Assembly (NCBI GenBank): GCA_963169695.1
Contig: CAUJDS010000011.1
Location: 1 to 57,000 of the forward strand
Direction of reading: 5' to 3'
Length of the DNA stretch: 57,000 nt
From: Bdellovibrionota bacterium
GTDB lineage: Bacteria > Bdellovibrionota > UBA1018 > CAUJDS01
The notes under the pieces are model-generated. The model made no database searches. It was given only the letters and a program-made list of their open reading frames with translations, and was not told where the DNA came from. This document shows positions 1-8,579 of the stretch, piece by piece. Each line of letters opens with the position of its first letter. Position 1 is the stretch's first letter. A program made the translations under genes and the position numbers.

Positions 1-332
1 ACTCCACCCGACTTATCCTCTCGGCAACCCACATTAAGGCGAACCCGCGAGCCCGCTTGTTTCATCCTGAATTCAATTCGATAAGAAGCGGTATTAAGAT
101 TGCCAATTGAGAACGCTATCCTAGCACTCGCCTCATCGACATAACCATTGGACTCGGGCCGAGAATCTACCAGCCATTTTGTTTTGGAATCCTCAATGAC
201 ATGATCACCCTGGATTGAGTCATAGATGCTCTGGGTTGTTTTGGCCTCGTCTTTTCCGCAGCCGCTAAGGAGCAGACTGGAAAGTCCAACCAAAACCAAA
301 AAACCACTCTTACTCAGGATTGTTTTAAGCAT
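1..332 (-). CDS. Putative lipoprotein, 3' part beyond the window edge
   Basis: An open frame runs from ATG at 332 leftwards to base 1 without a stop, giving about 110 residues. The N-terminus has a signal peptide ending in a lipobox (LLLSGC, Cys25), so it should be a lipid-anchored envelope protein. The mature part is polar and resembles no family I know; a later Cys lies in the motif NVGCRED. No Shine-Dalgarno sequence precedes the ATG. Instead a -10-like TATTAA ends 7 nt before it, so the mRNA may be leaderless. It lies downstream of the exported protein at 416-1600 and is separated from it by a hairpin terminator. Function unknown. Confidence 0.7.
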   Translation of the reverse strand, partial: MLKTILSKSGFLVLVGLSSLLLSGCGKDEAKTTQSIYDSIQGDHVIEDSKTKWLVDSRPESNGYVDEASARIAFSIGNLNTASYRIEFRMKQAGSRVRLNVGCREDKSGG

Positions 333-339
333 GTGGGCG

Positions 340-368
340 TTAATACTACACGAAACCGGCATCTTCAA
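340..368 (-). promoter_or_regulatory. Candidate promoter for the left-edge lipoprotein gene
   Basis: On the minus strand TTGAAG (363-368) and TATTAA (340-345) are spaced by 17 nt. The -10 element ends 7 nt before the ATG at 332, which would place transcription start at or next to the start codon. Confidence 0.4.
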
Positions 369-390
369 TTAGTAAAGTCAGGTATTCCAA

Positions 391-419
391 ATAAAGGCGC
401 GCGAGGGTTCGGCCTTTAT
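391..419 (-). terminator. Hairpin terminator after the exported protein gene
   Basis: The inverted repeat ATAAAGGC / GCCTTTAT (8 bp, loop of 13) includes the TAA stop of the gene ending at 416. On the minus strand it is followed by a short T-rich stretch (TTTGGAAT). This is a modest rho-independent terminator. Confidence 0.5.
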
Positions 420-1600
420 GGCCTTGCACTTGCCGAACTCAAGTCATCCAAGATCTGTCGCATTTGATCTCGAAGGAGCGCCGCTGGCGAAACTGAAGCT
501 AATGTCTCATCTCCTAACAAGAAGCGATTGTGACCATAATTTAGAATATTCCAAATATTAAAATTGGTTACACTCTGGATCTGCCAACGAGCATCAGCTC
601 TATGCCAAATCGACAAATAAGCAATTTGACCCGATTTACCCTTCATCGTAATACCCAGGGCAGTTCCAGGTTGCACGAGATTGACTAGGACTCTTGGCAT
701 CTCAGACCCCGTTACCTCTTGTCGCCTACCAAATGCCATCAATGCCTCTTCTAGTTCCTCGGTCACTCTGATATTAGTCACGCGCTCGCCAAAATTAAGG
801 GTCAGATTGCCCTCCATTTCCAACCTACCCGGGCGGCCCTGAAGCCAGGACTCATTCCTAGCTGCATCAGAAACTTCGACCATCCTATTCCGATTCGGAT
901 TCAACTGAAGCGATTCTGTATCAAAGTGCGATAGTGGAATCCAAGTAGGTCTAATGTACTCGTTAGCTCGCGGTCCTTTGGCATTGAGCCCCACAAAATA
1001 CTCGCCCGTCAAACCGAGCACCAAATGCGACACCCATCCTTCAAATTGAGACGTAGCGCCTTTGTCGAGCTCCATCTTATGCGTTCTGATCGCGAGGTAG
1101 GTCTTATTCTCTGCCGCTTTCTGCAATTGTAGAAGCAACGCGGACTGAGCTTCGGTTCGATGACTTTCCCCAATCTCCAAAAGTTTCAATTTTCCCGCAA
1201 CGAGGCTATCATAATCAATTCTCCACTCCTGCCCACTAGGAAGCATGAAAACAAAAACAACGTCATAGCCTTTTGCACTTTCGATTCGAACCAAAACCCC
1301 TTCGGTTCCAAGGCTAGCAACTTTGTAATCATGAGGGGTAACATAACGAATCGCAGATCCGATCAGCACTTCTCGCAACTTCTTCAATTCTGCTGGAGTC
1401 CTAGCCTTTGCAGACCTCAGGGTTGGGATTGGATTGGCCCAGAAGGCTTTCCTCTCAGCTGCTACAGCCAAACCCTCGGTGCCACCCCATGCGCCACTTA
1501 GACAAGCGTCATCGGGATGGTTATCTCCTGGTCCCCCGAATGCCAATGAAGTCGTCAATCCAAGAGAGAGGACACAAAATAGCCCAAGAAGTGCGCGCAT
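416..1600 (-). CDS. Exported protein of unknown function
   Basis: This encodes 394 residues from the ATG at 1600, preceded by AGAGGT. The frame can be extended 13 codons upstream, but only the internal Met starts a typical signal peptide (MRALLGLFCVLSLGLTTSLA, cleavage near AFG). The mature protein mixes beta-rich and charged stretches and has no motif I recognise. No lipobox or C-terminal membrane anchor is seen, so a soluble periplasmic protein is likely. It lies 115 bp downstream of the cytochrome-type gene on the same strand, so the two may be co-transcribed. Function unknown. Confidence 0.75.
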   Translation of the reverse strand: MRALLGLFCVLSLGLTTSLAFGGPGDNHPDDACLSGAWGGTEGLAVAAERKAFWANPIPTLRSAKARTPAELKKLREVLIGSAIRYVTPHDYKVASLGTEGVLVRIESAKGYDVVFVFMLPSGQEWRIDYDSLVAGKLKLLEIGESHRTEAQSALLLQLQKAAENKTYLAIRTHKMELDKGATSQFEGWVSHLVLGLTGEYFVGLNAKGPRANEYIRPTWIPLSHFDTESLQLNPNRNRMVEVSDAARNESWLQGRPGRLEMEGNLTLNFGERVTNIRVTEELEEALMAFGRRQEVTGSEMPRVLVNLVQPGTALGITMKGKSGQIAYLSIWHRADARWQIQSVTNFNIWNILNYGHNRFLLGDETLASVSPAALLRDQMRQILDDLSSASARP

Positions 1601-1715
1601 AAAGATAACCTCTGGCGTGGGGATAGCACATCGCGCCATTTTTTCAAGGTTCGAATGCCCCGAGGGAATGCTGGGGCGACTGAGCTTGAGTGGTTTTCAA
1701 AGCACCCGCCGGACG

Positions 1716-2546
1716 CTAGAAAAAAGACTTTTTCTTGGCAGCTTCTGCTTTAAGAAGCTGATCCATATAGAGCACCAACGCGCGATATTCTTTGTCATCA
1801 AGTGAAGCAAATCCCTGCGCCTTGGAGTGCGTCTGATCAAGGGCCTCTCGGGTATGCACAGATTCGGAGAGCTTCTGGACCTGCGGAATATCTTGCATGC
1901 GATGACAAGGCATACAAGTTTGAACAAAACGCTTCTCACCTCGAATCGACATAGGGTCGCTTCGATTCTGGAGAAAGAAGTCTTTGCCGTAGTACTGCTT
2001 CATATTGGTCAGCTCAATCGCAGCAAGGTTGCGAATAAAAAATTTCTCAAGCGGCAAAGGCTCTTTGCGAATCCTTCCCTGAGTGGTCCAAGGCATGATC
2101 AGATAAAACGGCCCATCTGCCGCGATATTTTCTCGATCTCGCTGATAGGCAAGTAAGATAGCGTACTTGGTTGGGAGCCAACGAGGCATTGCTATCTCAG
2201 CCCCGCGCGCATCACGAAAAACAATCAGATCCACGCTGGCTTTTTGTTGCATGGAAAGTGGTTGCATTGCTCGATCCATCACTTCTAGTAGAGCATAACC
2301 CTCAAAGCGACTGACCCTTTGAGTGAGAGGATCGAGTTCTTGCTGCACCCTTCGTTTGAGCCCCTGACCATCTGCAAGGGTCCAGGTAAGCAGGTCTTGC
2401 TTGATCGACTGGCTATTGACCAAAACCTTGACCTCTCCCAATGCTCCCTGGGACTCCGTAGCAGAGGCATATCCGCTCGCACCGCTCAAATTCGCGACCG
2501 AAAGCAAAATAATCAAGTCAACCAAAAGACCGAGTAAGCGTCTCAT
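1716..2546 (-). CDS. Exported c-type cytochrome with a possible molybdopterin-oxidoreductase-like N-terminal domain
   Basis: 276 residues with an N-terminal signal peptide. A single haem c attachment motif, CMPCH (Cys211, Cys214, His215), opens a short cytochrome c domain, and Met261 is a candidate sixth ligand. The preceding part (about 40-175) has a leucine-rich start and a GPFYLIMPW strand. It loosely resembles the beta-rich fold of sulfite-oxidase-type molybdopterin domains, but no cofactor Cys is evident, so this is a weak guess. The protein should be a periplasmic electron carrier. Purine-rich sequence (GAGG) lies very close to the ATG. It is divergent from the TPR gene at 2569, with only 22 bp between the two starts. 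Confidence 0.75.
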   Translation of the reverse strand: MRRLLGLLVDLIILLSVANLSGASGYASATESQGALGEVKVLVNSQSIKQDLLTWTLADGQGLKRRVQQELDPLTQRVSRFEGYALLEVMDRAMQPLSMQQKASVDLIVFRDARGAEIAMPRWLPTKYAILLAYQRDRENIAADGPFYLIMPWTTQGRIRKEPLPLEKFFIRNLAAIELTNMKQYYGKDFFLQNRSDPMSIRGEKRFVQTCMPCHRMQDIPQVQKLSESVHTREALDQTHSKAQGFASLDDKEYRALVLYMDQLLKAEAAKKKSFF

Positions 2547-2568
2547 CTTCCTCTAATGGTAAGCGCAG

Positions 2569-3372
2569 ATGAGCGATACGAAAAGGGTCAACGATAGTCA
2601 CACGTCATTTTATCTTCTATACTTATGGAATATGTGGATCGCAGGAATCATGCTTCTCAGTCTGGCCCAGGCCAAGGCTCCGCTGACGCTCGAGGCGGAT
2701 CAGCAGTACCTTCAGCGTCAAAACGCCGACGCGGCTAAGCGCGCACTCCAGCTCTACCGAAAACTCAACACGGCGCATCCTCGTAACTCCGAGATTTCTT
2801 GGAAGACCGCGATGGCCTACTATTATGTGGGCCAGCACTACGCCAAGGATCCCGACGAAGAAAAGTCCATGTACGGCACCGGTGAAGAAGTGGCCCGCCT
2901 TGGCCTCCTCAAAGATGATCGCTGTGCGGCCTGTTACTTCTGGGCCGCCGTCAATCTTGTTCTATGGGCTGAAAAGGCTGGAAAATTTCAACTGATCCTA
3001 GCGATTCACAAGGTCCAAAAGGACCTCAAAAAGGTCATCGAGCTCGATGATCGCTATGCTTTTGGAGGAGCTTATCGGACCCTTGGCCAACTGGAGGCCG
3101 GCCTTCCGGGATTCTTGGGTGGAAGCGATGCTCGTGCGGTTGAATACCTCGAAAAAGCCATTCGCGTTTCTCCCACCAGCCCCATCAACTACCTCTACCT
3201 CAGCCGCATTTACCTCGAGCGTTTCAAGGATCAGTCGAAAGCCCTTGAGGCTGCCAAGAAAGGGCTCGCCCTCCCCCCGCCTCCCGCTAGCGATATTGAA
3301 AATCTCAGCGCCATCAAAGACCTCCGTCAGATCGTTGCAGAAGCAGAGCCAGCAGCTCGCCCAAACCCCTGA
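2569..3372 (+). CDS. Exported TPR protein, TatT (TRAP T-component)-like
   Basis: 267 residues. A hydrophobic segment (about 14-36) is followed by helical TPR-like repeats. The order of motifs (GTGEEVARLGL, CAACYFWAAVNL, GAYRTLGQLEAGLPGFLGG, then two clear TPRs near 190-235) resembles the T-component family associated with TRAP transporters. In this lineage such proteins are usually uncharacterised. The start is uncertain: an internal ATG at 2632 (MWIAGIMLLSLAQA) would give a cleaner signal peptide and leave room for a promoter between it and the divergent cytochrome gene. A strong terminator follows at 3457. No TRAP transporter genes lie nearby, so its partner is unknown. Confidence 0.7.
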   Translation: MSDTKRVNDSHTSFYLLYLWNMWIAGIMLLSLAQAKAPLTLEADQQYLQRQNADAAKRALQLYRKLNTAHPRNSEISWKTAMAYYYVGQHYAKDPDEEKSMYGTGEEVARLGLLKDDRCAACYFWAAVNLVLWAEKAGKFQLILAIHKVQKDLKKVIELDDRYAFGGAYRTLGQLEAGLPGFLGGSDARAVEYLEKAIRVSPTSPINYLYLSRIYLERFKDQSKALEAAKKGLALPPPPASDIENLSAIKDLRQIVAEAEPAARPNP

Positions 3373-3456
3373 AATCCCAATAAAAAATGTCCAACTCCAG
3401 GCTTGGATTTCTTAGCAGGCCATGATACTTGGGGCCTAGTTTCTAGCAGAGATAGA

Positions 3457-3481
3457 AGCGGGCAGTGCCCGCTTTTTTTTT
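3457..3481 (+). terminator. Rho-independent terminator or attenuator upstream of rimP
   Basis: The perfect 8-bp stem AGCGGGCA / TGCCCGCT with a minimal loop is followed by T9. It lies 85 bp after the TPR gene and 27 bp before the rimP ATG. It either ends the TPR transcript or, if the operon promoter lies upstream of it, acts as a leader attenuator. Confidence 0.85.
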
Positions 3482-3507
3482 GTTCGCCACTGAAGCAAGG
3501 GTATTGG

Positions 3508-4071
3508 ATGAGCGCGCACGACGAAAAAAAAGACGCCGTATTGGAATTGGTTGAGGGAGTCCTGGCTCCTTTGGGCTTTTCCGTCGTGGACCTCGAATTG
3601 CACCGCCAACGGGAAAAAAAGCTTCAGATCTTTATTGAACACCGAGCATTGGACAAAGGCATCACCGTGGATGACTGCGCGATCGTGTCCAAGGAGCTTG
3701 ATGAACCGCTCGAGGCAGCCCCGCTGATTCAAGAACTCTTCAAAGATAGTTACGACCTCGAGGTTTCCTCGCCTGGCATTCAGCGCCCCCTTCGAAAGCC
3801 AGAAGACTTTATTCGCTTTGCGGGACAGCAGGTTCGGGTTCATGTTTTTCGGTCGCTCAAGGCGGACGAAATCGAGAACCCTGGTTTTCTCGAAAAGAAC
3901 CCCAAGCAGAAACACTTTTTGGGCCTCCTCGAGGGTTTGCAAGAAGCCAAGCTACGCATGAAGCTTGAGGTCAAAAAAAGTCAGTTTGATGAGATTCGTA
4001 TTCCCTTAGTTTTGATTTCCAAAGCACATTTAGAACCCCAGATTTTAATGGAGAAAGGACCCCTATCATGA
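3508..4071 (+). CDS. rimP: Ribosome maturation factor RimP
   Basis: 187 residues from the ATG at 3508. The open frame extends further upstream, but that part crosses the terminator and lacks family similarity. RimP assists maturation of the 30S subunit in the cytoplasm. The family's two-domain layout is visible: an N-terminal alpha/beta domain with the VEGVLAPLGFSVVDLEL start and the LEVSSPGIQRPLRKPEDF motif (near 90-107), then a small C-terminal SH3-like domain. It is the first gene of rimP-nusA-infB-rbfA-truB, the classical order, and overlaps nusA by 4 bp (ATGA). Confidence 0.95.
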   Translation: MSAHDEKKDAVLELVEGVLAPLGFSVVDLELHRQREKKLQIFIEHRALDKGITVDDCAIVSKELDEPLEAAPLIQELFKDSYDLEVSSPGIQRPLRKPEDFIRFAGQQVRVHVFRSLKADEIENPGFLEKNPKQKHFLGLLEGLQEAKLRMKLEVKKSQFDEIRIPLVLISKAHLEPQILMEKGPLS

Positions 4072-5474
4072 ACGCTTCCGAACTCTCACGAGTCATTGAA
4101 ACCGTCGGCAAAGATCGAGGCATCAAAAAAGAAGTCATCATCACCGCCTTAGAGCAGGCCATCCTGGCCGCTGCTCAAAAGAAGTTTGGCCCCAATGCCC
4201 AACTCGAAGCCCACTACAACGATCAAACGGGCGAAATCGACGTTTTCTTATTCAAACGCGTCGTCGACAGCGAAGACGAGATGCTCGAAGAAAACGAAGA
4301 AATTAAAATCGAAGAGGCTCGCAAGCTGGATCCCGATGCGCAACTCGGCGATGAATTGGGCGTAAAGGTCAGCACCGACTTTGGTCGAATTGACGCTCAA
4401 ACCGCCAAGCAAGTCATCTTTCAACGCGTACGAGATGCGGAACGCGAGATCATTTACAACGAGTTCATTCATCGCAAAGGCGAGATCATTACAGGAATTG
4501 CCCGTCGAACTGAGCGTGGAAATCTTGTGATCGACCTGGGCAAGACGGACGCACTTCTCCCACGTGGTGAAGTCATCCCGGGCGAGCAATTCCGACCAGG
4601 CGATCGCGTTCAAGCGTTCTTGAAGGATGTGCAACTCACTGCCCGTGGCCCACAGATCATCATGAGCCGAACCGCTCCGCAATACTTGATGAAGCTTTTT
4701 GAAGTGGAAGTTCCAGAAATTCGCGAAGGAATTGTGGAGATCAAACTTGTTGCTCGCGAACCTGGCGCACGTTCTAAGATTGCCGTAGTTTCTAAGGATC
4801 GTGATGTGGACCCCGTTGGCGCATGCGTAGGCATGAAGGGTATTCGGGTTCAAAATGTGATCCAAGAACTCAAGGGCGAAAAAATCGACATCATCCCATT
4901 CACGGACAATGCGTTGATGTTTGTTCGTTCGGCACTATCGCCAGCAGAAATTTCTTCCGTCAATATGGACGAAAGCAATCGCACCATGGAGATCATGGTG
5001 GAAGACGACCAGCTTTCGCTCGCCATTGGACGAAAGGGGCAGAACGTTCGCCTCGCAGCGCAACTGACAGGCTGGAGACTGGACATCATATCCAAGTCCA
5101 AGCTTCAGAAGCGAACGCAAGAAGCTATTTTCAACTTGCAACATATTGAAGGCGTTACCGAAACCTTGGCGCACTCCATCTATCAATCAGGCTTTACAAG
5201 TGTGCGAGAAATCGCCAATTGTGAAATCCCTGTTCTTCAGAAGATCACCGGTTACGACTCTGAAGAAGCTGCGACTGAATTGAAACGCCGAGCCCAGGTC
5301 GTCATCGAAAAAACTGGCGACCTTCTCGCTGCTCCCGAAGAGCGAACCGAAGCGAAGGTAGGATCCTTTGGAACCCAGCAAGAAGCTGCACCGACTGCAA
5401 GAGAATTGGCGGATCAACGCCTCAAGGAGATGCTCAAAGAAGAAGACGAATCTGCAGCAAAAGCCAAGGAGTAA
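4068..5474 (+). CDS. nusA: Transcription termination/antitermination factor NusA
   Basis: 468 residues. NusA binds RNA polymerase and nascent RNA and tunes pausing, termination and antitermination. The RNAP-binding N-terminal domain (1-125) is followed by an S1 domain (about 137-200, with GEIITGIARR), KH1 with a GMKG loop (near 255), KH2 with AIGRKGQNVRLA (near 320) and a helix-hairpin-helix tail (about 350-420). The end is acidic. It has one C-terminal repeat region rather than the two acidic repeats of E. coli, as in many other bacteria. It overlaps rimP by 4 bp and is followed by infB after 34 bp. No ylxR-type gene lies between nusA and infB. Confidence 0.97.
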   Translation: MNASELSRVIETVGKDRGIKKEVIITALEQAILAAAQKKFGPNAQLEAHYNDQTGEIDVFLFKRVVDSEDEMLEENEEIKIEEARKLDPDAQLGDELGVKVSTDFGRIDAQTAKQVIFQRVRDAEREIIYNEFIHRKGEIITGIARRTERGNLVIDLGKTDALLPRGEVIPGEQFRPGDRVQAFLKDVQLTARGPQIIMSRTAPQYLMKLFEVEVPEIREGIVEIKLVAREPGARSKIAVVSKDRDVDPVGACVGMKGIRVQNVIQELKGEKIDIIPFTDNALMFVRSALSPAEISSVNMDESNRTMEIMVEDDQLSLAIGRKGQNVRLAAQLTGWRLDIISKSKLQKRTQEAIFNLQHIEGVTETLAHSIYQSGFTSVREIANCEIPVLQKITGYDSEEAATELKRRAQVVIEKTGDLLAAPEERTEAKVGSFGTQQEAAPTARELADQRLKEMLKEEDESAAKAKE

Positions 5475-5508
5475 GACCGATAGTGATGACCGTTGACGTG
5501 AGGACCGT

Positions 5509-8220
5509 ATGAGCGAACAAGAAATTAAAGTATATGAGCTAGCAAAAGAACTGGGCCTTGATTCCCTTTCTTTGGTGGATCAGCTCAACAAGATGAACAT
5601 TGCGGTGAAGAGCCACATGAGCAGTCTTGGCAATGAGCAGGTTGAAAAAGTGAGAACTGCGCTTGGCAAGAAAGTGAAAATGCCGAGCCCCGCTTCTTCT
5701 AGTAAAGCAACGCGATCGGCGTCTACCGCCGTTCGAAAAAAGCGCACTGCTCCGCAAGAGCCAACCGCGACCACCGCTTCTTCAAGCCCAGCCGAAGGCA
5801 CTGCCTCAGCGACGGGAGCCCCCATTATTCGGAGGCGCAATGCGACTTCAGAAACTACGATCCTACGACCGACTCCCGCTATCGAAGTCCGCGAGCACGA
5901 AGTGGAAGCGCCATCACACGAGGAAGAGGAAAGTACGCCCACGCTAGTAGCGACGGCCAACGAAATCCTTCACGAAGAAGTGGTCGTCGAAGAGACGCCA
6001 GTAGAGGCCCCTCCCGAGGTGGAAGCACCGTCGGAAGTCGAGGCAGCTCCTCCAGCTCCGGTAGTGGAAAAAAAGGCGCCAACTCCTCCGCCACGCGTTC
6101 TTTCGGTTATGGCACCTAAGGTACCCGAAAAGCGCCTCAATGTGATCTCTGGCCCAGTTGCACCAAAACGCATTGCACCCCGAACAGCTGATCGCACTTC
6201 AACGGGCCCATTGGGAGTCGTTGGAGCAGATGCCTCCGGCGCGCCACGGGGCAAGATCATCAAAATGAACAAGGAGAGCCTTGATCGCCTAGCTGAAGAA
6301 GAAGCAGCGAAGAAACGTCCAGGCGGCGCTCGTGATCCTGGCGCTCCAGAAGAAGGCAATTATTCGGACTACCGCAAAAAAGAGATGATCTTTCTTCCGC
6401 GTCGTAAGCGAATCCCTATTGGGAAAGAACTGCGTCACACGGAAATCACGGTACCCAAGGCGCACAAACGGGTTGTGGAAATCGATGGCTCCATCACCGT
6501 CGGTGAGTTGGCCAATCAGCTGGGTGCAAAAGCCAATGAAGTCATTCGTAAGTTGATTAAGCTTGGCCATATGGTCACGGTCAATCAAGCTTTGGATGTC
6601 GAAACGGCAACCCTTATCGCCACGGAATACCAATTCGAAGTCAAAAACGTGACTTTCAATGAAGCCGCAGTCCTTGCAACCGTGCCCGATAATGAGGATG
6701 CAGCACTTTCCATTCCACGTCCTCCGGTAGTGACGATCATGGGTCACGTCGACCACGGAAAAACTTCACTCTTGGACGCAATCAAAGACACCAATGTCGC
6801 AGGCAAAGAAGCCGGCGGCATCACGCAACACATCGGTGCTTACACGATTGAGCGAAACGGAAAGAAAATTACCTTCATCGATACTCCTGGTCACGAAGCT
6901 TTCTCGGTTATGCGAGCGCGGGGAGCCAATGTTACGGACATCGTTGTATTGGTTGTCGCTGCGGATGATGGAGTCATGCCTCAGACGCGTGAAGCCATTT
7001 CGCACGCCAAAGAAGCCAAAGTGCCTATCGTCGTTGCGGTCAACAAGATGGACAAGCCCGGGGCTACCATCGACAAGGCCAAGCAAGCCCTTGCCGAATT
7101 GGACCTCCTCGCCGAAGACTGGGGCGGTCAGACCATGTTTGTGCCTGTCTCCGCCTTAAAGCGCACAGGATTGGAAGAATTGCTTGAAGCCATTAATCTC
7201 AATGCCGAGGTTTTAGAACTGAGAGCCAATCCCAACTGCCGAGCAGAAGGTGTTGTCTTGGAATCTAGGCTAGAAAGAGGAAGAGGCCCCGTCGTCAGTC
7301 TCCTTGTTAAACGAGGAACACTGAAGTTGGGGGATATTCTGGTCTGTGGAGTGGCGAGTGGTCGTATTCGCGCTATGAATGACCACTTAGGTCAGCCAGT
7401 AGCCGAAGTTAGCCCAGGTATGGCAGCCGAAGTACTTGGCCTAGACCAATCGCCTGAAGCTGGCGAGCGATTCTCTGTGCCTAAGAGTGATTCGGACGCG
7501 CGAGAAGTCATCGACAATCGAATTGCCGAAATTCAACGGTCTAAGCAGGTCAAAGGAACGAAGCTTTCTTTGGAAGATCTTTTTGCGAAGATCCAAACAG
7601 GAAGCCTCAAAGAACTCAAAGTACTTGTCAAAGCAGACGTCTTTGGCTCGGTAGAAGCGATCAAGGACAACTTGACCAAGCTCTCTAACGAGAAAGTCAA
7701 AGTGGTCGTCATTCACGCTGCGCCAGGTGGTATCACAGAATCCGACGTCTTATTGGCAAGCGCCTCTAAGGCCATCATTTTGGGATTCAACGTGCGTCCT
7801 GAAACGAAGGCAAGACAGATTGCTGAGTCAGAAGGCATTGACGTCAAATGCTACAACATTATTTACGAGCTCTTTGATGACGTCAAAAAAGCCATGACAG
7901 GACTCTTAGACAAGAAAAAGGTCGAGAAGTTCCTGGGCAGAGCAGAAGTCCGGCAAATTTTCAGCGTACCCAAGATTGGCGCCGTGGCGGGATCTTCGGT
8001 CATCGACGGAAAAATCATTCGTGGTGCCAGTGTTCGACTGCTTCGCGATAGCCGAATTGTTTACGAAGGAAAAATGTCTTCCCTTCGTCGCTTCAAAGAT
8101 GATGCGAAGGAAGTGGCAAGCGGATTTGAGTGTGGTATCGGCCTCGAAAACTTCAACGACGTAAAACCAGGCGATCTCATTGAGGCCTATGAGATTGAAT
8201 GGGTGAATCAGGACTTATAA
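5509..8220 (+). CDS. infB: Translation initiation factor IF-2
   Basis: 903 residues. IF-2 is the GTPase that places initiator fMet-tRNA on the 30S subunit and promotes subunit joining. The short N-terminal IF2_N domain (VYELAKELGLDSLSLVDQL) is followed by a long low-complexity Ala/Pro/Glu/Val-rich linker (about 60-290) and a second IF2_N-like motif near 325-375. The GTPase then shows GHVDHGKT (411-418), DTPGHE (458-463) and NKMD (512-515). Domains II, III and the C-terminal fMet-tRNA-binding domain complete it. It overlaps no gene, and rbfA begins 2 bp after its stop. Confidence 0.98.
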   Translation: MSEQEIKVYELAKELGLDSLSLVDQLNKMNIAVKSHMSSLGNEQVEKVRTALGKKVKMPSPASSSKATRSASTAVRKKRTAPQEPTATTASSSPAEGTASATGAPIIRRRNATSETTILRPTPAIEVREHEVEAPSHEEEESTPTLVATANEILHEEVVVEETPVEAPPEVEAPSEVEAAPPAPVVEKKAPTPPPRVLSVMAPKVPEKRLNVISGPVAPKRIAPRTADRTSTGPLGVVGADASGAPRGKIIKMNKESLDRLAEEEAAKKRPGGARDPGAPEEGNYSDYRKKEMIFLPRRKRIPIGKELRHTEITVPKAHKRVVEIDGSITVGELANQLGAKANEVIRKLIKLGHMVTVNQALDVETATLIATEYQFEVKNVTFNEAAVLATVPDNEDAALSIPRPPVVTIMGHVDHGKTSLLDAIKDTNVAGKEAGGITQHIGAYTIERNGKKITFIDTPGHEAFSVMRARGANVTDIVVLVVAADDGVMPQTREAISHAKEAKVPIVVAVNKMDKPGATIDKAKQALAELDLLAEDWGGQTMFVPVSALKRTGLEELLEAINLNAEVLELRANPNCRAEGVVLESRLERGRGPVVSLLVKRGTLKLGDILVCGVASGRIRAMNDHLGQPVAEVSPGMAAEVLGLDQSPEAGERFSVPKSDSDAREVIDNRIAEIQRSKQVKGTKLSLEDLFAKIQTGSLKELKVLVKADVFGSVEAIKDNLTKLSNEKVKVVVIHAAPGGITESDVLLASASKAIILGFNVRPETKARQIAESEGIDVKCYNIIYELFDDVKKAMTGLLDKKKVEKFLGRAEVRQIFSVPKIGAVAGSSVIDGKIIRGASVRLLRDSRIVYEGKMSSLRRFKDDAKEVASGFECGIGLENFNDVKPGDLIEAYEIEWVNQDL

Positions 8221-8222
8221 TC

Positions 8223-8579
8223 ATGGATACGATTAGACGCGCAAGGATTGAACGAGTCATTCAAGCAGAGGTTTCGGAGATCGCACGAAGCGTGAAAGAT
8301 CCGCGGGTCCCAAGCTCCATGACCTTTACGCGAGTGGCATTAACGGATGATGCTCAGCAGGCCACCATTTATGTGACCTCCTTCGGTCTCTCCGATGACG
8401 AGATGAAGGAGTGCGTGAAGGGCTTGCAGTCGGCTTCCGGTTATATTCGCCGTCACCTCAGCAAAGCATTGACGGTGAGAACCATACCCAACTTGGTATT
8501 TCGCTGGGATATTGGTTTAGAGAACTCGCTTCGCGTTCACGAACTCCTCAAGCAGATACAGACTGAAACCCCACAATGA
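8223..8579 (+). CDS. rbfA: 30S ribosome-binding factor RbfA
   Basis: 118 residues from the ATG at 8223, just after the infB stop. An in-frame upstream start at 8199 would lie inside infB and adds non-conserved residues. The family start (RARIERVIQAEVSEIARSVKDPR) and the single KH-like domain, with strands VALTDDAQQATIYV and the RHLSKALTVRTIPNLVFRWD end, are clear. RbfA binds 30S precursors near helix 1 of 16S rRNA during late maturation. It overlaps truB by 4 bp (ATGA). Confidence 0.93.
   Translation: MDTIRRARIERVIQAEVSEIARSVKDPRVPSSMTFTRVALTDDAQQATIYVTSFGLSDDEMKECVKGLQSASGYIRRHLSKALTVRTIPNLVFRWDIGLENSLRVHELLKQIQTETPQ

Noticed and set aside
1640-1715. GCCCC/GGGGC hairpin as a terminator after the cytochrome gene
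   Set aside because: The stem is 5 bp with a 10-nt loop and no T-run follows on the minus strand.
5690-6360. Repetitive Ala/Pro/Glu region of infB as a possible separate gene or repeat element
   Set aside because: Such a linker is normal between the N-terminal and GTPase domains of IF-2, and the frame is uninterrupted.
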